64,000 bases of DNA, from positions 1,116,001 through 1,180,000 of the forward strand of contig CAVPDR010000002.1 in NCBI GenBank assembly GCA_963702705.1, in the 5' to 3' direction. A program made the translations under genes and the position numbers. Positions 57,014-64,000 of the stretch are shown piece after piece. This stretch comes from VRUE01 sp963702705. GTDB taxonomy: Bacteria > Actinomycetota > Thermoleophilia > Solirubrobacterales > 70-9. The stretch's first letter is position 1. Each line of letters begins with the position of its first letter. A model generated the notes under the pieces. That model did no database searches. It was given only the letters and a program-made list of their open reading frames with translations, and had not been told where the DNA came from.

Positions 57014-58845
57014 ATCGCGCACTCGCCCTCGCCCCTCTCAACCTTGTAGGGGCTGGAGCGGCTCCAATCGATGAACTCCTGCATCGTCTCGAGGCTGAAC
57101 TCGGCCGGCAGGGTCAGGTCCTTGACCTCTTCTTCGAAGCGAGCAGCACCGATCCGCTCGGCGAAGGCGTTGAACTCCTCACCCTCGCCGGAGCGCTCCC
57201 CCTCGTAGAGGCGCACCCAGCGCTCGACCGCCGCGGGGACGCGCTTGGCGGGCAGGCGCGACTTCAGCCGCGTGCCGAAGATCACCTCGCCGCCCTCGTA
57301 GTTGCCGCCGATGTGCGGGATGTAGGCGGGGATCTGGCGCTCGCCGACCTTCAGCGAGGCACCGTAGAAGCCGATGTTGGCGATGTGGTGCTGACTGCAG
57401 CCGTTCGGGCAACCGCTCATCTTGATGTGGATCTTGCGGGTCAGCTCGTCGGAGATCTCCATCTCCGCCAGCCGCTCCCTGATCGCCTTGTTCAGGCCCA
57501 TCGAGCTGGTGATGCCCATCTTGCAGCTGTCGGTGCCGGGGCAGCTGACCACGTCGGTGATCTCGCGGGCGCCGGCCTCGCCGAGGCCGAGCTCGACCAG
57601 CCGCTGCCAGAGGTCGTAGAGCGCCTCGTCGCGGACCCAGCGCAGGACCAGGTTCTGCTGCACGGTGCTGCGCGCGTAGCCACCGGTGAACTCGCGCATG
57701 AGCGCGGCCAGGCCGCGGAACTGCTCCGGCGTGAGGTCGCCGCGGTAGATCTTCACCTCGACCGCGGAGAAACCCTCCTGGCGCTGCGCCTGGACGTTGC
57801 CTTCGCAGAAGCGCTCAAACTCGGAGTGGTCGCCGTTGGGCGAGGCGGGCTCGGGCGGGATCCCAGGGGCGTTGGCCTCCTCGTCGTCCTCGAAGCGCAG
57901 CCGCTCGACGTCGAAGTCGCGTTCCGCGGCCCAATCGCCCTCGAGCTCCTCGTCGACCTGCTCGCGGAAGGCGTCGATCCCGATTTTGTCGATCAGGACC
58001 TTGATCCGGGCGCGGGCGCGGTTGGCCCGCAGCCACTCCTGGCGATCGAAGATGCGCAGCACGGCCTCGGAGACCTTGAGGTAGTCGCCGTTGTCGGCCT
58101 CAACGAAGTCGTAGAGGGTCGGCGCGATGCGGGCCATGATCGAGGTGCCGCCACCGACGCGGACCTCGAAGCCCTTGACCCCGTCGCGTTCGCGCGAGAT
58201 GAAGGCGATGTCGTGGATGCCGGTGATCGCGCGGTCCTCGTCGGAGCCAGTGAAGGCGGTCTTGATCTTGCGCGGCATCAGCTGCGTCGTCGGGTGGCGG
58301 ACGAAGTAGCGGGCGTAGGCGCCGGCGTAGGGGGTCGGGTCGAAGATCTCGTCGGTGGCGACGCCGGCCCAGGGGTCGCCGGTGACGTTGCGCACCGTGT
58401 TGCCGCAGCCCTCGCGCGAGGAGAGGTCGGCGACGGCGATCTCGCGCAGCAGCGACTCCATGTCGCGCAGCGGGATGTGGTGGATCTGGATGTTCTGCCG
58501 CGTCGTGATGTGGCCCTTGTTCAGCGGCGCGTACTTCTCGACCACGCTGGCGAAGGCCTCCATCTGCTGCGGGGTGACGCCGCCGAAGGGAAGCTTGACC
58601 CGGACCATCTGCACGTCGGGCTGGCGCTGGCCGTAGACGCCCTGCTTGAGGCGGAAGCCGATGAACTCGTCCTCGGGGATCTGGCCGGCGAGGAAGGTCT
58701 CGGCTTCGTTTTCGAAGTCGTCGAACTCGCGCTCGATGATCGGGATGATGTGCCCGGGGACGTTGCGGTAGGTCTCCGGGTTCTCCAGGGTGCCGGTGCG
58801 GCCCTTGCCCCGCTGCTCCTTCTGCTGGTCTACGACTACCTCCAC
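57010..58845 (-). CDS. sir: Ferredoxin-type sulfite (or nitrite) reductase
   Basis: A 611-residue siroheme enzyme. The ferredoxin-like halves read FIGFRLKQGVYGQRQPDVQMVRVKLPFGG and YARSTVQQNLVLRWV, with the N-terminal active-site arginines in ITTRQNIQIHHIP and GCGNTVRNVTGDP. The Fe-S/siroheme cysteines are in VVSCPGTDSCKMGITSSMG and KMSGCPNGCSQHH. Placement directly upstream of cysH argues for sulfite. The 40-bp leader upstream contains an ACCTGACAGG inverted repeat. The GTG start at 58845 is chosen as no ATG lies near the N-terminus. Confidence 0.9.
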   Translation of the reverse strand: MEVVVDQQKEQRGKGRTGTLENPETYRNVPGHIIPIIEREFDDFENEAETFLAGQIPEDEFIGFRLKQGVYGQRQPDVQMVRVKLPFGGVTPQQMEAFASVVEKYAPLNKGHITTRQNIQIHHIPLRDMESLLREIAVADLSSREGCGNTVRNVTGDPWAGVATDEIFDPTPYAGAYARYFVRHPTTQLMPRKIKTAFTGSDEDRAITGIHDIAFISRERDGVKGFEVRVGGGTSIMARIAPTLYDFVEADNGDYLKVSEAVLRIFDRQEWLRANRARARIKVLIDKIGIDAFREQVDEELEGDWAAERDFDVERLRFEDDEEANAPGIPPEPASPNGDHSEFERFCEGNVQAQRQEGFSAVEVKIYRGDLTPEQFRGLAALMREFTGGYARSTVQQNLVLRWVRDEALYDLWQRLVELGLGEAGAREITDVVSCPGTDSCKMGITSSMGLNKAIRERLAEMEISDELTRKIHIKMSGCPNGCSQHHIANIGFYGASLKVGERQIPAYIPHIGGNYEGGEVIFGTRLKSRLPAKRVPAAVERWVRLYEGERSGEGEEFNAFAERIGAARFEEEVKDLTLPAEFSLETMQEFIDWSRSSPYKVERGEGECAI

Positions 58846-58884
58846 CTCAGGGAAAATAGCAAAACCTGACAGGGATTAGGGTAT

Positions 58885-59292
58885 TTAGGGCTTGGTCAGC
58901 TCTGGAGGCAGCTTCTTGCGGGCATGGAGGATCGCCGCGGCCTCGCCCGACTCAGCCACGACCCCGCCGTCAGGCTCCAGCGGCAACCCGGCCTCAGCCC
59001 AGCCAACGATCCCCTCGCTCAGCTTCCGAGCGTCATAGCCCTCAGCGGCCAGAGCTTCGGTAGCCATGGTCGACCGATTGCCCCCACGGCAGTAAAAGAC
59101 AACGGGCCGCCCCTTATCGATCTCATCAGTCCGATCGGCAAGCTCAGCCAAGGGCAAATGCGAAGCGCCCTCGATCCGCCCCATCTCCCACTCATGATCA
59201 GCCCGAACATCAACAAGCTGCGCCCCCGCATCGAGAAGCTCTTGAGCTTCCTCGCGAGAAATCTCCGGGGTCTTAGGTGTCTCGTCGCTCAT
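58885..59292 (-). CDS. Rhodanese-like sulfurtransferase
   Basis: A 135-residue single-domain rhodanese: LVDVRADHEWEMGRIEGASHLPLAEL, then the active loop FYCRGGNRSTMATEALAAEGYDARKLSEG with Cys in CRGGNRS. It transfers sulfane sulfur, for example from thiosulfate. It lies 39 bp upstream of the sulfite reductase start and in the same direction, so it probably belongs to the sulfur operon. The last 25 residues form a Lys/Arg-rich tail. Confidence 0.88.
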   Translation of the reverse strand: MSDETPKTPEISREEAQELLDAGAQLVDVRADHEWEMGRIEGASHLPLAELADRTDEIDKGRPVVFYCRGGNRSTMATEALAAEGYDARKLSEGIVGWAEAGLPLEPDGGVVAESGEAAAILHARKKLPPELTKP

Positions 59293-59321
59293 AGCCGGAA
59301 TCTAGCCAACGCGTCGTGAGA

Positions 59322-59395
59322 GGGGCGGGATGTCCCCTCCCAAAACACTCAAGAGCGGCTCCTGCCGCTCGTTTTGGGAGGGGACATCCCGCCCC
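59322..59395. repeat. Large palindrome, family B copy 2
   Basis: Arms of 25 bp (59322-59346 and 59371-59395; the left arm opens ggggcgggatgtcccctccc) flank actcaa and the inner gagcggc/gccgctc stem around TCCT (59353-59370). The inner part equals that of 54545-54568 apart from one base, while the outer arms differ. It stands between dodecin and rhodanese genes. Confidence 0.8.
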
Positions 59396-59409
59396 TTCCC
59401 AAGACCGCT

Positions 59410-59619
59410 TTAGTCGATATCCGTTCCCTCAATCAGGAAGGCCACCCGCACATGAGCGCGGTACTCATCCAGGTTCTCCCCCCGGATCCCGGTAGAGACG
59501 ATGTCCACCGCCCGGATATTGCGCAGCGTGCCCTGCGCCTGGCTCAGCGCCTGTTTGGCGGCATCGTCGGTGGACGTTTTGGAGCTGCCAACCAACTCGA
59601 TGATCTTCACGACGGCCAT
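59410..59619 (-). CDS. Dodecin-family flavin-binding protein
   Basis: A 69-residue protein: AVVKIIELVGSSKTSTDDAAKQALSQAQGTLRNIRAVDIVSTGIRGENLDEYRAHVRVAFLIEGTD. This is full-length dodecin, a dodecameric store for FMN or CoA that stacks flavin on a Trp/Tyr-rich core. The start ATG at 59619 has GGAGGAGAG 4-12 bp upstream. It overlaps the preceding small gene by 13 bp. Confidence 0.9.
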   Translation of the reverse strand: MAVVKIIELVGSSKTSTDDAAKQALSQAQGTLRNIRAVDIVSTGIRGENLDEYRAHVRVAFLIEGTDID

Positions 59620-59801
59620 CTCTCTCCTCCTTCTGAATCCTCGACAGTGCCCTTTGCGCTGACGCCCTCGACCAGCGCGGCCCTCTGCCACGGGCCGATC
59701 GCCTCCGCCTCGCCACCCACGGCGGGAGCCGTCTCCGCGCGAAAACGCTCGATCGCAGCCGCGACCGCGACGGCCTCATCCTCGCTCGGCTTGCGGGTCA
59801 T
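59607..59801 (-). CDS. Small protein, possible acyl-CoA carboxylase epsilon subunit
   Basis: A 64-residue helical protein: SEDEAVAVAAAIERFRAETAPAVGGEAEAIGPWQRAALVEGVSAKG. The pattern EAVAVAAAIERF...PWQRAALVEGV resembles the epsilon (AccE) subunits of actinobacterial acyl-CoA carboxylases and short proteins annotated with them. It overlaps dodecin by 13 bp. The family match is weak because the protein is small. Confidence 0.5.
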   Translation of the reverse strand: MTRKPSEDEAVAVAAAIERFRAETAPAVGGEAEAIGPWQRAALVEGVSAKGTVEDSEGGERWPS

Positions 59802-60149
59802 CCCCGAAGCCTAGTTCAACCGACAAACGCCCCGGGCCGGCGAGGGAGACGCCGACCCGGGTCCACGTTTGCTTTGCGCGCCGCCGGAAGGGGGGCCGGT
59901 GGCGGCGATGCCGGCAGGGAATCCGGCGTTGCTGCGGCATCGATGGCCTGGCCGATATAAGAACATAGCCGTACGGAAAATGCAAGTCGGTGCCGCACTT
60001 TTTTTGTTAAGCCCGATCCGGGAGTTCCTATGCTTGGCTCTATAACTATGCGTATGCGTTGAAATAGGTGAAGAACACTTGCGTTCTGAGAGAACCATTC
60101 GTACCATCATGGATCTTAAGCAGTCTCAACCAACCCCGGAGGTGACGAA
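59802..60149. other. Intergenic region with AT-rich part and operator-like repeat
   Basis: The left 150 bp is GC-rich with no gene that I can support. From about 59950 the sequence turns AT-rich, with a GATATAAG stretch and a perfect GGAGGTGA ribosome site at 60137-60144 for the regulator that follows. AGAACACTTGCGTTCT at 60072-60087 is an inverted repeat with 5-bp arms and may be the binding site of the tandem-TetR product. Confidence 0.45.
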
Positions 60150-61463
60150 ATGGCCGGTTATGGTCCGGTCGCGATGGTGAGGACACCTTGGGGGGATGCA
60201 GGCACGTTGCGCGAACGCAAGCTGCAGCCCGGGCGGCGGCTGCCGCCGGAGGAGGTCGCGCGCAATCAGCGCGAACGACTCTTCGCCGCCCTCGTCGCCG
60301 TCGTCGCCGAAAAAGGCTTCGAGGGGACTCGGGTCGAGGACCTGCTCGAGCTCTCGGGGGTATCGCGCAGCGCCTTCTACGCCCACTTCGGCGACAAGGA
60401 AGAGTGCCTGCTGGCCGCCCTCCACGCCTTCGTCGGGCCAACCGTCGGCGCCATCTTCGGCGAAGGCGGGCCTCCACCCGACGAACGCCGTGCCCACCAG
60501 GCCTTCGAAGCCTTCATCCAGCTGATCGTCGAACAGGCAGCTGCCGCGCGGATGTGCCTGGTCGAGATCTACGCGGCGGGACCGCGTGCGGTTGAAGAAA
60601 TCGACCGCACCACGGACGGCGTGCAGGGGTTCCTCTCCGCGACCCTCGACCAGGTCCCGGGCCGCGAGGGCATGCCGCCGGAGATCGTGCGCGCGATGGT
60701 CGGCGGCATTCGCAAGGTGATCCACAGCCGCCTCTACCGCCACGAGGAGGAGGAGGAGCTGGTCGAGCTGGTGCCGCAGATGTGGTCCTGGCTCGCCGCC
60801 TACACCACGCCGCCCGAGCCGTTGCGCCGGCCGCGCAGCCGGCCCGCCCGCAACGGCGGTGCGTCCGCTGGCTACGACCCGGTCGAACGCATACTGCGCG
60901 CCCTCGCCGCGGTCGTCGCCGAGAAGGGCTACCCGGCGATGACGATCGGCGACATCGCCGCCCGCGCCTCGATCTCCCTCTCCACCTTCTACGCCAACTT
61001 CGCCGACAAGGAGGAGGCGATGCTGGCGGCGGTCGACAGCGGCTCGGCGCAGATGCTGGCGACGACTCTCCCCGCCTTTCGCCGGGCGCCCGACTGGCCC
61101 CACGCGGTTCGCGGCGCCTACGGCGCGATGTTCGCCTTCTGCGCCGCCGAGCCCGAGTACACGACGCTGGGCGCGGTCGACGTCTACGCCGCCGGCCGCC
61201 GCGCATTGGAGCAGCGCGACGAGGTGATGACGACGATGGAGGCCCTGCTCGTGCCCGGCTTCGAGCTCAAGCCCGACGTCACCCCGATCGCCGCCGAGGC
61301 GATCGGCGGCGCGATCTACTCAATGATCTACGACCAGGTCAAACGCGCCGGCGCCGAGAGCATGCAGGAGATCGCCCCGCTCGCCACCTACGTGACCCTG
61401 GCGCCGTTCATCGGCGCCGAGGAGGCCTGCGCCGTCGCCAACAGCGACGGCCGCGGCCGCTGA
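60150..61463 (+). CDS. Regulator with two tandem TetR units
   Basis: A 437-residue protein with two complete TetR-like units. The first HTH covers about 40-88 (QRERLFAALVAVVAEKGFEGTRVEDLLELSGVSRSAFYAHFGDKEECLLA), the second about 250-298 (ERILRALAAVVAEKGYPAMTIGDIAARASISLSTFYANFADKEEAMLA). Each is followed by its own helical ligand-binding domain. A normal TetR is about 200 residues, so this is a fusion. It could act as an intramolecular dimer. The GGAGGTGA site 6 bp upstream of ATG 60150 fixes the start. It is monocistronic; its targets are unknown. Confidence 0.87.
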   Translation: MAGYGPVAMVRTPWGDAGTLRERKLQPGRRLPPEEVARNQRERLFAALVAVVAEKGFEGTRVEDLLELSGVSRSAFYAHFGDKEECLLAALHAFVGPTVGAIFGEGGPPPDERRAHQAFEAFIQLIVEQAAAARMCLVEIYAAGPRAVEEIDRTTDGVQGFLSATLDQVPGREGMPPEIVRAMVGGIRKVIHSRLYRHEEEEELVELVPQMWSWLAAYTTPPEPLRRPRSRPARNGGASAGYDPVERILRALAAVVAEKGYPAMTIGDIAARASISLSTFYANFADKEEAMLAAVDSGSAQMLATTLPAFRRAPDWPHAVRGAYGAMFAFCAAEPEYTTLGAVDVYAAGRRALEQRDEVMTTMEALLVPGFELKPDVTPIAAEAIGGAIYSMIYDQVKRAGAESMQEIAPLATYVTLAPFIGAEEACAVANSDGRGR

Positions 61464-61479
61464 AGCCGGAGCCCCGCTC

Positions 61480-63198
61480 CTAGTTCTTCGCGGCGTTGCC
61501 GAGCCCGTCGACGGGCTTGCCGTGTTTGGCGACCGCGCAGAGGACGGGGGCTGGGTCGAAGGCGTCGGTGAGGGCGCGTCCCGAGGGGGTGCCGTGGATC
61601 GGCTGGCCTTTTTTCTTCGGTACCCGCCCGCGGCCGCACTGGATCGAGAAGTCGCGTTCGCCATCGCGGGCGTCGATCACGTCTTCGCCGCCACCGCCGT
61701 AGAAGCGGTCGCGACCGGGCTGGCCCAGCATCGCGTTGGGGCCGCCGTCGCCGACCAGGACGTCCCAGTCGAAGGAGCCCTCCATGTCCTCGTCGGTGGG
61801 CGAGAGGTGGACCCTGTTGCAGCCCTTGATCGCGTCGATCCAGGCCGCGTGGGCGGGGAAGGAGACGTGCAGGATCCCGGGGTGGGCCGGGGTCTCGGCG
61901 AAGGAGGCGTCATCGCGGCCGGGGCCGCCGACCAGGGCACCTCCGGCGCAGCCGCCGCCGGCGGCGAGCAGGTCGCCGTCGGGGCCGCCGTAGAGGAAGG
62001 TCGGGCCGGGGGTGCTGCCGATCAGCCCGTCGGCGCCGCCGCCGCCGTAGAGGCGGTCGGCGCCGAAGCCGGCCTCGATCAGGTCATCCTCAGAACCGCC
62101 TTTGATCGTGTCGTTGCCGAGCCCACCGGCGAGGCGCACGTTCTGCGCTCCGGCCAGCGAGCCTTCGACCACGAGGCTGTCGTCGCCGGGGCCGAGGTCG
62201 GCCATCACCCAGCGGGCCGGGCCATCCGTGGCGCAGCTCGCCTGGGTGGCGCTGACGCGCGAGCAACCCTGGCCGAGCGCGATTCCCTTCCTGGCGCTGA
62301 CCCCGAAGGTGGAGGTGCGTTCGTTGAAAGCGAGGACGAAGGCGTCGTGGCCCCCTCCGCCGATCAACTCCAGACCGCCACCGCCGCCGGCGACGGGGTC
62401 GACTTCGACATAGGCGGAAGCCTTCAGCTTCGCCTCCTTCCCGCAGGAGGACGTGCGGCCTTTGGCGCCCTGGCAGAGATCGGCGCCCTGGCCGCCGACG
62501 AGGTCGTCGGGACCGCCGCCGCCGCGGATCACGTCGTTGCCGGCGCCGCCATCGATCACGTTCCCCTGGCCGTTGCCGACGAGGATGTCTTCGAAAGCCG
62601 ACCCTTCGAGGCTCTCGAAGCGGAAGAGGCGGTCGTGGCCGTCGCCCCTGGCCTGGTGCTTGGCCAGCGAGGCCTTGACGCCGCCGTCGCGCCCCGCGCC
62701 GACATCGGTGGCGAAGGAAGCGATGTCGCCCTTGCCGGGACCGCCGTCCATGCGGTCGTAGCCGTAGTCGCCGTGGACAAGGTCGAAGTTGCCGGGACCG
62801 CCGCTGAGCGTGTCGATGCCGAGGCTGCCGGCCACTTCGTCGCCATTTCCGGGGCCGCCGAGCAGCTTGTCGTCGCCGAGGTCGCCGATCACCCGGTCGT
62901 CGTCGCCGGCGCCGCCGTCGGCGGTGTCGTTGCCGCGGCCGCCGTGGATCAGGTCCGCTCCCGGCCCGCCGCAGAGCAGATCGTTGCCGAGGCTGCCGAG
63001 GATCGTGTCGTCGCCACCGCCGCCCCAGATCACGTCGCGGCCTGGCGTCCCACGCAGCAGGTCATCGCCTTCGGTGCCGACGATCTTCGCCCGCCGCCCA
63101 TGGCAGCGCGGCGGTTCTTCAACCGGTTCGTTGGACGCCGGCGCAGCGGCGATGAACACGACCGCGGCGAGCGCCCCCCCTGCGATGGCGGTCCTCAT
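61480..63198 (-). CDS. Secreted RTX-like calcium-binding repeat protein
   Basis: A 572-residue protein with a signal peptide (1-21) and many nonapeptide-like repeats: GTEGDDLLRGTPGRDVIWGGGGDDTILGSLGNDLLCGG, GRGNDTADGGAGDDDRVIGDLGDDKLLGG, and GFGADRLYGGGGADGLIG. These GGxGxDxxx units fold as parallel beta rolls that bind calcium. The middle (about 270-370) has a different beta-rich insert. No toxin domain is seen, so it is probably a surface or matrix protein. The start ATG at 63198 overlaps the aldehyde dehydrogenase stop (ATGA). Confidence 0.85.
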   Translation of the reverse strand: MRTAIAGGALAAVVFIAAAPASNEPVEEPPRCHGRRAKIVGTEGDDLLRGTPGRDVIWGGGGDDTILGSLGNDLLCGGPGADLIHGGRGNDTADGGAGDDDRVIGDLGDDKLLGGPGNGDEVAGSLGIDTLSGGPGNFDLVHGDYGYDRMDGGPGKGDIASFATDVGAGRDGGVKASLAKHQARGDGHDRLFRFESLEGSAFEDILVGNGQGNVIDGGAGNDVIRGGGGPDDLVGGQGADLCQGAKGRTSSCGKEAKLKASAYVEVDPVAGGGGGLELIGGGGHDAFVLAFNERTSTFGVSARKGIALGQGCSRVSATQASCATDGPARWVMADLGPGDDSLVVEGSLAGAQNVRLAGGLGNDTIKGGSEDDLIEAGFGADRLYGGGGADGLIGSTPGPTFLYGGPDGDLLAAGGGCAGGALVGGPGRDDASFAETPAHPGILHVSFPAHAAWIDAIKGCNRVHLSPTDEDMEGSFDWDVLVGDGGPNAMLGQPGRDRFYGGGGEDVIDARDGERDFSIQCGRGRVPKKKGQPIHGTPSGRALTDAFDPAPVLCAVAKHGKPVDGLGNAAKN

Positions 63199-64000
63199 TC
63201 CAGGTTGATCATTACATGCTTGATCTCGGTGTAATCCTCGAGCGCATAGACGGACAGGTCCTTGCCGTAGCCGGACTGCTTGAAGCCACCATGCGGCATC
63301 TCGGAGACGAGCGGGATGTGGTCGTTGATCCAGACGCAGCCGAACTCGAGCGCGTTGGCGACCCGCATCGCGCGGCCGACGTCGCGCGTCCAGACCGAGG
63401 AGGCGAGGCCGTAACGGGTACCGTTGGCCCACTCGATCGCCTTCGCCTCGTCGTCGAACGGCTGCACCGTGATCACCGGGCCGAAGATCTCGTCCTGGAT
63501 CATCTCATCGCCCTGCTCGAGCCCGGCGACCACGGCCGGCTCGAGGAAGAAGCCCGGCAGGTCGGGTTGGACGCCGCCAGTGACGATCTCGGCGTTGCCG
63601 GGCTTGCGCTCGAGGAAGCCCTCGACCCGCTCGCGCTGGCGCGCCGAGTTGAGTGGGCCCAGGGTGGTGTCGGCGGACATCGTGTCGCCGAGGACCAGGC
63701 CCTTCGCTTCGCCGGCGAGACCACTGACGACGTCGTCGTAGACGCCCTTGGCGGCGAGTACGCGGGTCGCGGCGGTGCAGTCCTGACCGGCGTTGTAGTA
63801 GCCGGTGCCGGCGATCGTCTCCGTCGCCGCCTCCATGTCGGCGTCGTCGAAGATCACCACCGGAGCCTTGCCACCCAGCTCGAGGTGGACCCGCTTGAGC
63901 GTGTCGGCGGCGGCCCTGGCGATCCACTTGCCGGTCGGCGGCGAGCCGGTCAGGCAGACCATGCCGACGTCGGGGTGGGTGACCAGCTCAGCGCCGGTCG
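63195..64000 (-). CDS. Aldehyde dehydrogenase, C-terminal part (gamma-aminobutyraldehyde dehydrogenase-like)
   Basis: The frame enters from the right edge and gives the C-terminal 268 codons of an NAD-dependent aldehyde dehydrogenase. It includes LTGSPPTGKWIARAA, HLELGGKAPVVIFDDAD (catalytic Glu), GQDCTAATRVLA (catalytic Cys), QDEIFGPVITVQPF, GLASSVWTRDVGRAMRVAN and the tail GGFKQSGYGKDLSVYALEDYTEIKHVMI. The GYGKDLSVYALEDY end resembles PatD-type gamma-aminobutyraldehyde dehydrogenases of putrescine breakdown. The N-terminus is outside the window. Confidence 0.9.
   Translation of the reverse strand, partial: TGAELVTHPDVGMVCLTGSPPTGKWIARAAADTLKRVHLELGGKAPVVIFDDADMEAATETIAGTGYYNAGQDCTAATRVLAAKGVYDDVVSGLAGEAKGLVLGDTMSADTTLGPLNSARQRERVEGFLERKPGNAEIVTGGVQPDLPGFFLEPAVVAGLEQGDEMIQDEIFGPVITVQPFDDEAKAIEWANGTRYGLASSVWTRDVGRAMRVANALEFGCVWINDHIPLVSEMPHGGFKQSGYGKDLSVYALEDYTEIKHVMINLE

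Noticed and set aside
59802..60149. Possible riboswitch upstream of dodecin or the TetR gene
   Set aside because: GC-rich stems are present, but the conserved cores of cobalamin, c-di-GMP and c-di-AMP riboswitches could not be found.
1..64000. CRISPR arrays or rRNA genes
   Set aside because: No regularly spaced direct repeats and no rRNA-like sequence were seen on either strand.

Overview
The window is about 64 kb of very GC-rich DNA with densely packed genes and many GTG/TTG starts. A fused PafB-PafC regulator, a SigK/RskA-like sigma/anti-sigma pair, paired ferritin-like proteins, an IdeR-type DtxR regulator, a biotin carboxylase-BCCP fusion and tandem-TetR proteins together suggest an actinobacterium, most likely of the class Thermoleophilia (Solirubrobacterales-like). 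That placement is inferred from gene content, not from an rRNA marker; none is present.

Layout. 1-12.4 kb: cell-envelope and hydrolase genes (GT-C membrane protein fragment, clan-A glycosidase, DUF1906 protein, penicillin acylase, MBL hydrolase), a VapBC pair, the DNA-damage regulator PafBC (with a frameshift), a YhaM-like nuclease and a dual CrcB fluoride channel under a fluoride riboswitch. 12.4-17.5 kb: an HTH/nucleotidyltransferase toxin-antitoxin candidate, an arsR-aquaporin-arsC arsenic operon, a FAH-family hydrolase, an SDR enzyme and an SRPBCC gene broken by an in-frame TAG. 17.5-29.5 kb: a nine-gene single-strand operon of MutL/MORC-type restriction-modification genes, the most interesting block in the window. 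29.6-31.3 kb: a 1.65-kb mini-island bounded by a 50-bp duplication of the tRNA-Phe 3' half, holding an HNH protein and a VapC/ribbon-helix-helix pair. 31.4-45 kb: glucoamylase-like protein, methyltransferase, MrfA-like helicase, frameshifted dihydropteroate synthase homologue, delta-60 repeat protein, HAD phosphatase, glycosyltransferase, RmlC-like cupin, DtxR regulator, ECF sigma operon with two ferritin-like proteins, aminotransferase. 45-64 kb: central metabolism and sulfur (SucCD, dehalogenase, sulfatase, acyl-CoA carboxylase, Fic, PHP phosphoesterase, sulfate assimilation operon cysC-sat-cysH-sir read right to left, rhodanese, dodecin), a tandem-TetR regulator, a secreted RTX-like protein and the end of an aldehyde dehydrogenase.

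The defence block works as a unit by its layout. Eight of the nine genes run from a cytosine-5 methyltransferase through a GHKL ATPase, Vsr nuclease, Z1 helicase, PD-(D/E)XK protein, second GHKL ATPase and two poorly known proteins, mostly with 1- to 4-bp start/stop overlaps; an HNH nuclease gene lies 39 bp upstream. The methyltransferase carries a C-terminal 4Fe-4S HhH-GPD glycosylase resembling thymine-DNA mismatch glycosylases, so the operon may encode two separate responses (Vsr and glycosylase) to deaminated 5-methylcytosine.

Intergenic spaces carry many long perfect or near-perfect hairpins. Two pairs share sequence between distant sites (4810/32483 and 54518/59322), so they are dispersed repeats as well as possible terminators. 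Four genes are interrupted (PafBC, SRPBCC, DHPS-like, AbiEi/DUF559-like); some of these may be assembly errors.
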